Shown here one piece after another: positions 11,831-23,547 of a stretch of DNA of 64,000 nt. Location of the stretch: assembly GCA_037957365.1 (NCBI GenBank), contig JARHVA010004088.1, positions 1,081,501 to 1,145,500 on the forward strand. The letters run 5' to 3'. The number at the start of each line of letters is the position of its first letter. Positions within the stretch are counted from its first letter, which is position 1. The notes under the pieces were generated by a model that saw only the letters and a program-made list of their open reading frames with translations, made no database searches and had not been told where the DNA came from. The position numbers and the translations under genes are program-made. The stretch comes from Torreya grandis. Taxonomy: Eukaryota > Streptophyta > Pinopsida > Cupressales > Taxaceae.

Positions 11831-12040
11831 TAAAGAAACCTAACTTATAGATAAATGACATTATTTAAAATCATATTTCAAATAATAAAGGCATACCTGA
11901 TCAATCAGATGAAAGAAGAAGAGGTAAACTAGGATAATAAAACTCCTTATAGAAGATTATAGAAGGATCATCATATTTCCCAAGTTAATTGGAAATGTGA
12001 ATGTTAGTCTACAAACTAAAAGGAGAATGTTGGTCAATCA
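11831..12040 (+). pseudogene. copia IN-RT spacer
   Basis: Low-complexity charged coding remnant between integrase and RT, normal for copia. No motif can be read. Confidence 0.5.
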
Positions 12041-12930
12041 AAATCAACAAGACACAACTCTGTTATCCAAGATTGAACCTAAAAGATTCTTAGAAGCTAT
12101 AAAAGATGAAAATTAGTCATGTGTAATGGATGAGGAACTTGATCAAATAGTAAAGAATGAAAAATAGGATTTGGTTCTAAGGCCAAATGATAAAAATGTG
12201 ATAGGAACCAAGTAGGTATTTAGAAACAAGATGAATGAGAAATGATAGGTAATAAGAAATAAGGCTAGACTAGTATGTAAAGGATACGCTTAGGTTGATG
12301 GGATAGATTTTGATGAAACATTTGCTCCTATGGAAAAAATGGAAGCAATTAGACTCTTCTTATATTATGAAAGCTTATAGGGTTTAAAAGTTTACCAAAT
12401 GGATGTAAAAAATATATTTTTGAATGGAAACTTAGATGAATAAGTTTACATTGAGCTACCTAAAGGTTTTTAAATAACAAGTAATCAGGACTATGTTTGT
12501 AAACTAAAGAAGGCTTTATATGATCTTAAACAAGCTCTTAGAGCGTGGTATGATAGATTAGATAAGTATAATTAATTTAAGACATCAAAAGAGGTCTATT
12601 TGATAGTAATTTATACATTAGGATAGATGGCACTCATCAATTACTAGTTATAGTCTATGTTGATGACATAGTTTTTGGTTCTCATAATGACAACATGAGT
12701 AGAGATTTTGTAGATGCTATAAAAACTGATTTTAAAATGACAATTTTAGGAGAACTTTCCTTCTTCTTAGCATTAAAAATTAACCAAATTGATGTATGGA
12801 TATTCATTTCATATAAATATACATCAAGGATATGCTAAGGAAGTTTCACATGTTGTATTTTAAGCTAATGAGTACTCGAATGATCACAAGGTGAAATTTA
12901 TGTAAACATGATGACTCACCAAAAGTTGAT
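12041..12930 (+). pseudogene. copia reverse transcriptase
   Basis: RT motifs in order: EPKRFLEAI, a GTK-stop-VF block (Trp to TAG at 12213-12215), NKARLVCKGYA then DGIDFDETFAP, YQMDVKNIFLNG (about 12392-12427), ELPKGF, CKLKKALYDLKQALRAWYDRL and the catalytic box YVDD at 12656-12667. A frame change lies between the YDRL block and YVDD. Stops at 12291 and 12441 fit CAG/CAA (Gln) to TAG/TAA changes. The catalytic aspartates are intact, but the frame is not. Confidence 0.92.
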
Positions 12931-13560
12931 AAAAATTTATCTATATATATGATTGGAAGTATATTATACTCTAATACATCTAGGCTTGACATTATACAAG
13001 AAGTAGGCCTTATGGGAAGGTTTCAAGATGATCCTAGAGAATCTCACTTGAAAGTAGTTAAAAGGATCTTGAGGTATTTCAAGAGCACAATAGAGTATGG
13101 TTTATGGTACCCTAGGAGCAAAGAATTCACTCTAAAAACATATGAAGAGTACTAGTGGTGGTGTTGTCTTCATGGGTGAATGCTTGGTGTCTTGGCTAAG
13201 AAATAATAAATCCTTTGTATTTATATCAAATGTAGAATTTCAATATATATCTATTGCTTCCTATTGTACTTAGGTAATGTGGATTAAACAAACCTTGGAA
13301 GACTATAAGGTAAGGCAAAATGGACCTTATCCTATCTATTATGACAATAATAGTGCAATTAGTATCTCTAAGATTATTGTTATGCATTCAAAAACTAAAC
13401 ACATTCCTATTAGATATCTTTTTTGAGAGAAAAAATGAGCAATCAAAGTGTTAAGTTGGACTATGTGCCTACAAAAGAACAACTTGTAGATATTATGACT
13501 AAACCATTAACAAAGACAACATTTGAATATCTAAGACAAAGCTTGGGAACCATATCCTAA
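12931..13560 (+). pseudogene. copia RNase H with internal deletion
   Basis: The segment 12949-13155 encodes MIGSILYSNTSRLDI and VVKRILRYFKSTIEYGLWY, the conserved lead into RNase H. At about 13145-13150 some 40 bases are missing compared with the minus-strand relative at 60340-60440, which keeps TDVNWTRYVDNKRSTSGG. The deletion removes the first catalytic Asp and joins directly to STSGGVVFMG in another frame. The pol C-terminus, YVPTKEQLVDIMTKPLTK, lies at about 13465-13520. The deletion is internal and clean, followed by more stops. Confidence 0.88.
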
Positions 13561-13980
13561 TCCTTAAATAATTATAAGGCATTTAGAGTTAGGGGAAGCT
13601 AACTCAGGTTTCTTGAGGAGTATGTGAAGTTTTGGCATGTTTTATATAAGCTAAGAACCAAAGTGAAATTCAGATAGATGTATGTTCTCTTCAATTGATA
13701 ATATACAAGGTATACATAGAGTGAGGAGGAGAATATGTGAGATGTTTAAATTCCAAGGAGTTGGTATGGTTGATTATGGTTTGAGAACAAGTTATATGAG
13801 ATGAGCATGATGTTAGGGGGAGGTTTCTAAGCTCTATGAGTAGTTTATTAGGTCCAAGGATCAAGTTGGCATATTGGGGAAGAGACCCTTTGTCATTAAT
13901 TTTAAAGGGAGAGAAAAGTTTAGGATGAAAGCGATGTTCAATTTGAGAGAGATCATTCTAAAAGGTCTTTGTAATCAATG
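13561..13980 (+). other. copia pol-to-PPT spacer
   Basis: About 420 bp between the end of pol and the polypurine tract. I see no open frame and no envelope-like gene here. Confidence 0.6.
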
Positions 13981-13993
13981 AAAAAGGGGGAGA
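13981..13993 (+). other. Polypurine tract, copia
   Basis: AAAAAGGGGGAGA directly before the 3' LTR; this is the plus-strand primer site. Confidence 0.88.
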
Positions 13994-13994
13994 T

Positions 13995-16435
13995 TATTGA
14001 TCACGTTCTTGAGATACATTGATTGTCATTGATGTCAAGGTGATTAGAGTACATAATGCATTGATGACAAAATGATAGGTTCCAAGTGGATTTGATAATG
14101 TATATCATTTATGTAGGTATTTGAGATGATATAGAATATTTTTTATGTTATGTTAATGTTTTATAGGTCATATGAGGTGTTTTTAATGCTTGGAGTGCTT
14201 ATGAAAGTGAAAAAAAATCATCAAAGCAGTCATATGAATGTCTAGGCTCTCCTAATCATCTTGGTGAATCAAGATAAGTATGCAAATTGATGATGTTATA
14301 ATTCACACATTTGGTAGTGTTAAAATTATTTGGTCACATGGGCATTATTATTTTTTTATGAATATCTTATGGTCCAAGTTTTAGTTCATGAGGTTGTGTA
14401 TAGCAAAATATATCAAGGTGCAAAGTTGGCCTTCTAGGGAGATTGCAGTGTTTTCCATACTTAGCCAAAATTTCAAAATTGAGTGAAATTTATACAAGGA
14501 ATTATAAGTTTCATAATATATATCAATCAGATCAATGACTTGGACTAAGGATGAACATCATGTGGGTGATTTTGTATATGGAAATCTAACGATGATCATG
14601 AGGTTAATAAATCAGATCCTGAGATTGCACGTGGGACTATCAAGTGGTGTAAGTGCATATGGAGACTATAGTACAGTAAACATAATGAAAGAAAAAAAAT
14701 AAAAGTTGTATAATAATGTAGGATACTAATAATAGAGTACACAGACTATATTTAGGGATACCAAGTAGTGTAAGCACATAGAGACTGACAGTAGGATACA
14801 TAAAAGACACATAGGACTACCAAGTGTCATAATATTCATAGCATGGATCAAATATCGATGACCAATGATTGAATTTAAAGAAAAAAATAATACCAAGGAG
14901 ATAGTTGGATCATATTTTTAAAAATTTCCAAGGGGAGAAAAATGAAGACATATGTCTGAAGCTTTTATATTACGCAGTGACCGTTGGAATTTAAATTAAT
15001 AAATTAAAACCAGTTTGTATTGTTTGAGCCATAAATTTTGATGTATGATGAATTTAATGGTAGTATAAAAATAAAATGATAGATAACTCTAATTTTCATC
15101 CATAAAAATTATTTATAAGGTTTGACTATCCATACAGTTGTAGATTATTGAGCTCCAAATTTAAATGTGGGTTTGACCATCATCTGTAAGTGATTTGATA
15201 AGGATGTTTGAGTTTGTATTGATGATTTTTTGATGTTTTATGATGAATTGACTATTGAAAATTTTTTTATACTCCATAAGGACCATATATGTGAACTTTA
15301 AAGGTTTAACCAATCCATATTCAGTATGAAAAAATGCTTAGAAGTTGATTATTTGTTTGTTCATGGTGTTCTTATGTACAAAACTAATGTCTGAGTAGAT
15401 TATGCATATACAAAGAAATGTAGTTATGAATGTAATATCTTGAAGGTGTTTTAGGAGTCATTTATAGTGTACCTTTTCATTTTTAATTAGTCTTGTGTTT
15501 CTAATCTTCTTTATGAAGTAATAAAGGAGTTAATAGGTCTCCATGAGACCTATAAGGGCTACTAAGGCCTAATTGAAAGGTATAGCTACTTAAAGGTGAC
15601 CCATGAATGCTATGGCCAACATATGAGGGTGGTATTGAGATATGTATTAGTGTGATAATAATCATTATAGTTTAATTAAATTTAAATGGCTAACCAAAAA
15701 TATGATTTTCATGAAGGTTTTATAAAGAGAGAAATCAAAGGTGAATGATTTAAACAAAATTGATTAGTAAAATAGAGAGTTGTGAATCAAAGGAATAATA
15801 GAGAGAGTATGCCAAATGGATGGATTTAAGATATAATAAGTTTTAGGATTATGTGTATGACCTATATATCATAATTATGATGTCATAATAGTTTACTTTT
15901 AGGATTGAAGATTGAGAATGAGCAAAGAGGTCTAGAGAGATCTAAAAGGGTGTTTTGGATGCATTGCTTGTGTATGAAAGTTTGAGATAGTGTGAAGGGT
16001 TGGAAGAGATGTTTCATAAAAAATTTATCCATCATATTTAAATTTAATTAAATTTATAGATCTTTTTATTTCAAATGTGTTGTGTGGGTCCTCAACATTT
16101 AGAACAAGTTGGTGCTTGTTCATACTTAGGGGTGGGTGCTCCTTGTGAAGTGGGTGTTTCACTAAAAGGTCTCATGTTTTTGATCATATTATAGAAAAAT
16201 TATTCCATGTTTTTTCATGATTGAGAGTGTTTTTTATTCCCCATGAGGTTTCACACATAATTCATGTGTTGTGTGTTTGATCTTGAATCATTTTTCTTAT
16301 TCAATGTTATGTATGACTTGTATGATTTATGAATGATTTTGGTGATTGATTAAGGGTTTAAAATAATTGGAATTGAATTTTGGATTATATTTCATCACTA
16401 ATTAACCCACCCTCTTAGTGATTATACCTATAATA
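13995..16435 (+). repeat. 3' LTR of copia element (2441 bp)
   Basis: Partner of 7362-9785. It starts right after the PPT and ends in CCTATAATA just before the TSD. The two LTRs differ at many positions and by several small indels, so the insertion is old. Confidence 0.92.
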
Positions 16436-16440
16436 ACTAT
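16436..16440. repeat. Right target-site duplication of the copia element
   Basis: ACTAT, identical to 7357-7361. Confidence 0.85.
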
Positions 16441-17420
16441 TAGCCAATAATGGAGGTAAATGCATCTGCATATGTGAAAAGATGCAATAAATGTCAATGA
16501 CATGCCAATCTGATTCATGCCCTGATAAAGACTTTGAAACCAATGTTTACACCATGTAAATTTGATACATGGGGCCTCAATCTCATTGGGAATAAAATCC
16601 CCACTTCATCTGATAGCCATAAACATATCCTTACCACCATATAATATTTCACTAAGTGGGTTAAAGTTATACCCCTCACGTGATTGGAAAGCAAATTTCC
16701 AAATTCATATTTAACCATCTCATTTGCCACTATGGTATCCCTTATGAAATTATATCTAATAATGGAATATAAATAAGAAACAAGTATGTTGAATCACTAT
16801 GTGTTGAGTATAAGATTAAATAACATGTCCATGTCATATTACCCATTTATCAATAGCCAAGTTAAAGCATCTAATAAAACCATTGTCAATATCCTTTAAA
16901 ATATTATCAATGATGCCAGCCATGATTGACACCTCCAAATATTTCATTTCTTTTAGTCATACCATACCAACCACCATAATCCCATAGGATACAATCCATA
17001 CTCACTTGTTTATGGCACTAAAGCCATTTGTCTTATTGAGGTTGAGTTACCTTCTTTGTGCATCTCTGTAAAACATTTTCTAGATGATGAAGACTATCAA
17101 GTAGCTCACCTACAAGAGTTGGATTTATTTGATGAGAAATGTTTGGCTAAACTAAATAATTTGCAAGCATATCAGAACCAACTTTGTGGCCACTAAAATT
17201 GGCACATGAAAGATAGAGAATTTAAACTTGGTGATCTTTTAATTAAAGAAGACCAAAATAATATTACAGTCGAGAAGAAACATAAATTCAAGTTCAAACC
17301 TTACTACTTAGATCTTTTCATCATTATTACAAACTATGGCACTGGGGCATATAGGCTCACTACACCAGATGAGGATGAATTTGATGTGCTAATTAAAATT
17401 ATACACCTCAAGCGTTAATT
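16441..17420 (+). pseudogene. Tat integrase (copy 2), main part after the copia insertion
   Basis: Continuation of the Tat pol interrupted at 7361. The CxxC half of the HHCC zinc domain (KRCNKCQWHANLIHA) lies near 16475-16520. The catalytic core follows to about 17000 (SNKTIVNIL block near 16870). The C-terminal part is well kept: LPSLCISVK, HLQELDLFDE, then the open frame 17206-17418 with FKLGDLLIKE and GAYRLTTPDEDEF. The copy ends with a stop at 17416-17418. It is longer at the C-terminus than copy 1. Confidence 0.88.
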
Positions 17421-18115
17421 CACTTGAGAGACCTAGTGTATTGTCTATGAGGACTGTTTCAAGTTATAACATAATTTTGGCTTTGTTATTTGTACCATAT
17501 CATTCTATCACTTTTTTTTTCCACCATTCCATTCTACCATAACTTTCTATCAACCAAATTGTTTTCACTTTCCCTACCAATCTCATTTGACCTTGCTTCC
17601 ATTCCATTTCTTCCATAGTCACTTTTAGCATGAAGATATAGATCAAGTTTCAAAAATTATTTTGAGTATTATAGACAAAGGCCATATTTTAGGGAAGTAT
17701 GATAGAGGTTTGGTAGTGGAATCCTTCATTTCTTTTTTTTTTCTATACCAAGTGAGCCTAATTATAACTGCCTTTGGGTACATCAGTGTCCCACTGTATT
17801 TATACTAGTTATAACTACCTATGGGAAAACTAGGGGAAACACTTATTTATCATGTATTTAAGTACTACCTTATCATGCTTGTGTCATACTATTCCATTTG
17901 CCAACTTTGCTTGTTTTATTTGAATTGGATGCTACTCTAGTTGGATTCTCCATTGTAAGGAAGAACTATATCCACTTGAGGTCCCATCCAAGGACTATGT
18001 AGGCAACACTCAATTTATGTTGAGGTTAGCTCAGTCACCTTTTCTCACCCTCTTACCATTTTTTGAGCAACCTAATCTACTCTCTCACCATTTTATGAGT
18101 AATTTTATAAGTAGC
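17421..18115 (+). other. Tat 3' untranslated/LTR-like region
   Basis: No open frame. It contains pyrimidine-rich stretches (about 17505-17640), repeats of 'AATTATAACTACCTATGG' type, and a block GAACTATATCCACTTGAGGTC followed by GGACTATGTAGGCA at 17965-18006. These same blocks recur in the 8.3-kb element at 50750-51430 and near 52330-52390. I cannot place an LTR boundary. It ends where the pararetrovirus-like sequence begins. Confidence 0.55.
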
Positions 18116-18501
18116 CAGATTCCTTAATATAATTCATAACAAATTTTCAAGATTAATTATGTGTTATATATATGAATATCTAATTGATGAGGAATTATAT
18201 AAGTTACCATGGGTAGAGTTTTATAACTAATAACACATCCAATGGCCCTCTAAAATTATTATCTCCAATTCACAAATTAAGATTAAAATGGCCTATATTT
18301 TTAGATGGCATGACTATGACAATGTAATTAATGGTACTATGGTCCAAAGAATTTTCCAATAGCCAATCTACTATGTGGAAGCTAATCTTCCATGACCAAA
18401 CTTAGAAGATAGTTGAGAATAATAGTGAAGGCTCATGTTTTAATATTTTCCCCATAAAACTATTTATCTTATGGCACGAACACCACATGATTTAATTGTT
18501 A
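18116..18501 (+). pseudogene. Pararetrovirus-like unit A, post-protease fragment, left part
   Basis: It matches 28680-29060 and 34030-34199 plus 54019-54220. It encodes a piece of an unidentified protein with a blocks-conserved PWVEFYNYQH-like segment near 18208-18240. It is cut at 18502 by the chromovirus-like element and continues at 23863. Its left edge joins the Tat 3' region. Confidence 0.6.
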
Positions 18502-18831
18502 TGCCCTATAGTGCATCTAGGGATATGTGTGGCTGAATTGTGGCTTACACACCTTCATATTATCTTGTTGCATTTCTCTTTGTTCTTAGTATTTTCTGCC
18601 TATAGAATAACCTTGGCTAAGTAGAGTATATATAAGAGGTACTGGTTAGTCTTTTATCATCATATTATGAATTATTTTCTTGTTTCATTATTGTGGAGGT
18701 TTCCCCTTAAAGTGGCTCAGTCATAATATTCAAGTATTCTACTCTTTCACAAATTATTGTTATGGATATGTTTATTTTTATCTTACTTCTATGATAACAA
18801 TTCTATTTTTATGAATCATCTAAGTAATTCA
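18502..18831 (+). repeat. 5' LTR of chromovirus-like element (330 bp)
   Basis: It starts TGCCCTATAGTGC and ends in CA at 18830-18831, nine bases before the PBS. A likely TATA box (GTATATATAAGAGG) lies at about 18624-18637. It aligns with 23548-23862. Confidence 0.88.
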
Positions 18832-18839
18832 ATTACAAG

Positions 18840-18851
18840 TGGTATCAGAGC
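18840..18851 (+). other. Primer binding site (initiator Met-tRNA), chromovirus-like
   Basis: TGGTATCAGAGC, a perfect match to the common plant PBS, nine bases after the LTR. Confidence 0.93.
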
Positions 18852-19159
18852 TTTGATTTGGTTAAGTTTCTATGATGATTTTTTTTAGGTCTAGTGTCCT
18901 ACTCACTAGGAGGCCAAAAACATAACTTTGAAAATTAGTAGTCATTAGAATCATCTCTATGAGATGATCATAATGGTATATTATATTGGTACATTTTTTA
19001 GAGGTAAAATTTTTCACCCTTGTGCACATTATTAGTCATTGGATTCATCTTAGTGAGGTGATCAAAATAGTATCATCCATTGATATATTTTTTTGGGTCA
19101 TGACCCTCTTAGGTTTTGTGAATGGTAGGGCCTAACACTCATGGTCACTAGAAAGGGAA

Positions 19160-20200
19160 AAAATGCCTAAAAATTCTCATAAAGACAACATGGAGTCAAA
19201 AAATTTTGGTTTGAATATTTTAAAGACAATTCAACAACTTAAGTTAGAGTTTTAGGGCATGGTGCAGAAAGATGATCTTGATGTTGTTAAAGGGGACCTC
19301 ATAGGGTTGATAAGGGACCCAAATAGCTTCCAAGATCAATTTTTTTAAATTACTAGGCAATTGACCAAATTTTCAACTCAAAAATTGTAAAATAACCCTC
19401 CACCACTTCATTTTGGTTCTTATCTTCCAAAAAATCACAATGCCAACCATGGTGCAAAGTTGTTATTGCCAAAAGTGGATCTAAGAAATTTTGATCATAA
19501 TAATCCACTCAAATGGATTACTCAAACTAAAAATTTATTTGATCTACATCAAATTCCCTATTCACAAAAGGTGGTCATGGCCTCTCTATATCTGGAACTT
19601 GAGCAATTTATATGGTATCATTGGTTATGTGCTCAAAATAAAAATAAGGTTATCTTGGTTTTTTGTTTTATATTTTTTGAAGATTTATATCTCTACTATC
19701 ATAATAATGTCTTATAAAACTAATTTATCTAACTAGAAAAGTTGTGCCAAACTAGGATGGTAAAGAATTACATTCATCACATTCAAAATCTTTCCATGCA
19801 TGTGGAGAACATCACTGAGGAAAATTTGATTGACCTATTTTTAAAGTGGCCTCAAAGATAACATCCAACTGAAAGTTTGCATGTTTCATCCCAATAATAT
19901 ATCTAAATTCATACCAAGTGCATGTCTAGCTGAGGAAAAGAGTTGATCAGACAAAGACCTTTCACTAATACACATGAATGCACCTTACTAACACCATCAT
20001 TTTCATAACCTACTAGATTGACACCTCAATAAGTTGAATAAAAGTGTACAAATGAATTTTTTTGGATGTGATATAAAATGGATCAAATGACATCTATGTG
20101 CTAACAAGTTATTTTACATTAAAGGCATAAATAAGGAAGAAGAAGATTATGAAGCTTTAGGGGTAGGTTTTGAAGAACCTAAAGATGAATCTAAATATTC
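19160..20200 (+). pseudogene. Ty3/gypsy gag, chromovirus-like
   Basis: Capsid-type sequence: LPKVDLRNFDHNNPLKWITQ at about 19463-19522, then LFDLHQIPYSQKVVMASLYL and a WYHWL block (open 19460-19717), the typical gypsy gag core. A decayed zinc-finger/linker ending with C..C...KW...HLCANKLFYIKG, near 20055-20135, leads into the protease. Several stops and indels. Confidence 0.8.
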
Positions 20201-20229
20201 TCAACCTACTATTTCTTTTCATGTACTCC

Positions 20230-20640
20230 TCAAACTCTTAAGGTGGTGGGTTTCTTGAAGAAACAAAAGGTAATTATGTTAATTAACTCTAGAAGTACAC
20301 ATAACTTCATCAATAGTAAGTTAGCTACTCATTTGAACTATTTCATTTACCCATCCCTATAATTTCATGTCATGATTTTAGATGGTGGTACTAGGTCAAT
20401 TTTTTTAGAAAATGCCATAACTTTAAGCTTGTTATGGGAGACTACTTTATATATTCCCCTATGTTTGGTATTACCATGGGAGGAGTTGACATTATTTTGG
20501 GAGTGCAGTGTCTCAGCACTTTGGGCACTATTGAGGTGAATTTCTCAAAACTATTCATGAGGTTTCATTTAGAAGGTAGGACATTTGAACTACATGGATT
20601 ATAGGCTAAATATCCATAACTGGTTAGTTCCCACTAAATG
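20230..20640 (+). pseudogene. Ty3/gypsy protease, chromovirus-like
   Basis: A hydrophobic strand followed by INSRSTHNFI near 20278-20310 stands where the active site LIDSGSTHNFI is expected, so the catalytic Asp and Gly appear lost. The C-terminal block GVDIILGVQ-like, WLSTLGTIEVNF, then FHLEGRTFELHG follows at about 20480-20600. Frame changes occur within the domain. Confidence 0.75.
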
Positions 20641-21480
20641 ATGAAGATTATCAAAAAGGTGTAGAAGGTTTTGTGGAACACTTATTTTCCATAGATAATT
20701 CTACATATCCTAATTTGAAAATGGTGCTAGATGATCATTCTATTATTTTTGGTGACATGCTAAAAAAACTCCTTCCAATTGCCATCAGACTCATTCTAGG
20801 AAGTACACCACCCAACATCAAACCCTACAAGTATCCCTGCGCCCAAAAGAGTGAAATTGAAAATATGGTACAAGAGATGTTGGAGGCATGAATCATCCAA
20901 CACAGTCAAATTTAATATTCATTCCTAGTGGTTATGGTATAGAAGAAGGATGATAGTTAGAGGATGTGCCTAGACTATAGATAACTAAATAAGTATATCA
21001 TCAAATATAAGTTTCCTATTCTAGTAATTAATGATTTTCTAGATTAATTGTATGGTGTTATTTATTTTACCAAGTTAGACCTTTGTTTTGGGTATCATCA
21101 GATTCACATCCACGATGAGGACATACCTAAAACAAATTTTAGAACTTGTGAATTCTATTATGAATTAATGGTCATGCCTTTTGGCTTCACAAATGCACCA
21201 TCTACATTTCAAAGTTTGATGAATACTATTTTTAGGCCATTTTTGAGGAATTTTTCATTAGTATTTTTAGATGATATCCTCATGTATAACAAAAATTAAG
21301 AAGATCATTTGAATCATGTGAAACAAGTATTTTTAGTTCAAGAATAACATAAAATTTATGCCAAAACTTCCAAATGTTCTTTTGATGTCCAAGATGAGGA
21401 GTACTTGGGTCATATTGTTTCATATTAAGGAGTGAAATTTGGTCCTAAAAATATCTAAGAAATGATGGAGTGGTAGATTC
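20641..21480 (+). pseudogene. Ty3/gypsy reverse transcriptase, chromovirus-like
   Basis: RT motifs in order: PPNIKPYKYPCAQKSEIE and MVQEMLEA (20808-20890), a decayed CLDYR-LNKYII block near 20968-21003, [15 protein letters not shown] (about 21066-21110), [15 protein letters not shown] (about 21180-21224) and the catalytic box FLDDIL at 21264-21281 with both aspartates. Open stretches are 20673-20891 and 21048-21299. Stops elsewhere make it nonfunctional. Confidence 0.93.
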
Positions 21481-22010
21481 CCAAGACACTTAAGAACCTT
21501 TGAGGATTTTTCTAGATAACTAGTTACTATCATAGGTTTATCAAAAATTAAAGTAGCATTGCATCCCCACTCACCTTTTTATTGAATAAAGACTCCTTCT
21601 AGTGGACTAATTCAATTACCAAATAATTTGAATAGTTGAAAATGGCTATTTTCACAACTCTAGTTTTGTCTACTCCTATTTTTTCAAAAAAAATTGTTGT
21701 GTAGTATGATGCACTACAATAGGGAATGGGGGATGTCCACATGTACGAAGGTAGACCACTGGTATTTCAAAGTCACCAACTAAAGGGAAAAAATAGGCTA
21801 AAACCAATCTATGAGAAAGAGATGATGGCTATTTTGCATATAGTGAAACAATGGAGACCTTATTTGATGAGACACCATTTTTAGGTAAAGATTGATCATG
21901 ATAGCCTCAAATAGTTTTTGGAGCAACACATTTCATCTAAAGAACAATATAAGTGGATGAATAAAATGTTAGGATATGATTTTGAAATAGTGTTATTAAT
22001 AAAGGAAAAG
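21481..22010 (+). pseudogene. Ty3/gypsy RNase H, chromovirus-like
   Basis: A decayed GFLGLTGYYR-like connection appears near 21500-21545. The RNase H core follows: a YDAL block at about 21705-21717 where catalytic D-A-S is expected, then PLVFQSHQLKG (about 21755-21790), YEKEMMAILHIVKQWRPYL (about 21806-21865) and a KIDHDSLK block. Confidence 0.85.
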
Positions 22011-23080
22011 AGAATGTGGTGGTAAATTCCCTCTCTTAATAGGATGAATTAGTTGAGACATTGTTATGCACCATGACCATGTGGTAGGCAAATTGGCTAT
22101 AGGAAGAAAGATCTAAATAGGACAATGATAGTGTTACCAATTATTTGATTCAAAATATTCAACAGGGTTTTGACAAATCTAAAAAAATTACATGTAAGAG
22201 GAAAACATTATAATATAAAGATATATTATACCTTAGTAATAATTATCTCCTCAAACATAAAATTATTCAAAAAATTCATATCTCTCCACTTGGATGTCAC
22301 TCCAAAATTTTGAAACATATCATAAAATCAAGAAGTATTTATTTTGGGAAGGACTCAAGGGGGATGTCCATAAATATGCAGTTGAATGCATGATATGTCA
22401 ACAAAACAAAGGTGAAACCATTAAGACCCCAAGTCTTTTGTAACCTTTATCCATCCCTAGCCAACAATGGGAGGAGCTTTTTATGGATTTCATCACTGGG
22501 TTACCACAGTCTAAGGGTAAAATTTTTTTCATGGTAGTTGTGTATCACCACTAAGAATTCTCATTTTTTCCTTATCATAACCATTTGTTTCCAGTAGTGT
22601 AGCTTTTAATTTTCTCAATATAGTTCAAACATTGCATGGTATTCCAAAGATCATTATAAGTGACTGATATCCCATATTTACTAGTAATTTTTGTACTAAA
22701 TTATTTTCATGTTTGGGAACCTATTTGGCTCATATCTCATCCTATCATCCTCAATCTGATGGATAAATAGAGGTATTCAGCAAATATATAGAATGATATC
22801 TTCATTGTTTTATTTTTGACAAATAGGACAAATGGGTTCATTGGCTGCCACTTGATAAATGGTGGTATAACACTTATTTCACACTTCTTCCAAAATGTCT
22901 CCTTTTATGGCATTATATAGGTATCAGCCACCATCCATCACTTTAGCTTTGATAGTTTATCCTAAGGTTTGAGTTGTTGAGGAACACATTCACCATCAAT
23001 AGGAAGTGTTATTCAGTTTGCAAGAGAATTTAGCAATGATACAAAATATAATGAAGCAACAAGAAAATCAACACCACAGT
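22011..23080 (+). pseudogene. Ty3/gypsy integrase, chromovirus-like
   Basis: The zinc-domain remnant spans about 22290-22410 (HSKILKHIIKSR, then ECMICQQNKG at about 22385-22415). The core begins PLSIPSQQWEE-like with a MDFITGLP block near 22477-22505, which carries the first catalytic Asp. A SDxxxxFTSNF-like block lies at about 22660-22690 and HPQSDG near 22745-22760. The C-terminal GKPP-like region is diverged. Heavily broken. Confidence 0.82.
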
Positions 23081-23547
23081 GAGTAGCATTTTTACATAGG
23101 TGATTTTATCTTTATGCATTTATATCCATATAAGTATATGTCTCTAAAGCAATAGAAAAAGGATAATAAGCTATCACCTAAGTATTATGGCCCTTTTTAG
23201 ATCTTGTAAAAAATTGGTAGTGTGGATTACAAAATGGAATTACCTACATCCAATCACATAAATCTAGTATTCTAGTATCTTTCTTTAAGAAGGTAATTAG
23301 ACATAGAGTTTCCAATTAGATTAAATTACCTGAATTGGATGGAGAATGCCAAGTCATTCTACATTATGAATAGATTCTTCACACACACACACACTAAGTA
23401 ATTATGGACCAATGCCATTAAAGAGTATTTAATCAAATGGAATAACCTATATTCTAAAGATGCAACATGGGAGGATGAATCATTCTTGCAATAATATCTT
23501 TGTTTGATTTAACATTGAGTACAATGTTGTTTTTAAGGGGAGGGGCA
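23081..23547 (+). pseudogene. Integrase C-terminus and chromodomain-like segment, with PPT
   Basis: A LIKWNNLYSKDATWEDESFL segment at about 23430-23490 has the aromatic/acidic pattern (KW...P..ATWE.E) of a chromodomain, the targeting module that defines chromoviruses. A CA dinucleotide run (23380-23393) breaks the frame just upstream. The purine-rich AAGGGGAGGGGCA at 23535-23547 is the PPT. Confidence 0.75.
23380..23393. repeat. (CA)7 microsatellite
   Basis: Seven CA units inside the decayed integrase C-terminus of the chromovirus-like element. Confidence 0.9.

Larger units (their letters stand above)
7362..16435 (+). mobile_element. Complete but decayed Ty1/copia retrotransposon
   Basis: A 9.07-kb element with two long LTRs, a Met-type PBS, gag-PR-IN-RT-RH in copia order, a PPT and a 5-bp TSD (ACTAT). 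It sits inside the integrase gene of Tat copy 2. LTRs of about 2.4 kb are long for copia and recall the SIRE/Maximus or Angela-like lineages, but I cannot settle the lineage. LTR differences and many stops show it is old and inactive. Confidence 0.93.

Noticed and set aside
13561..13980. Envelope-like gene after copia pol
   Set aside because: Some long-LTR copia lineages carry one, but there are only about 420 bp here and no open frame or membrane segment.
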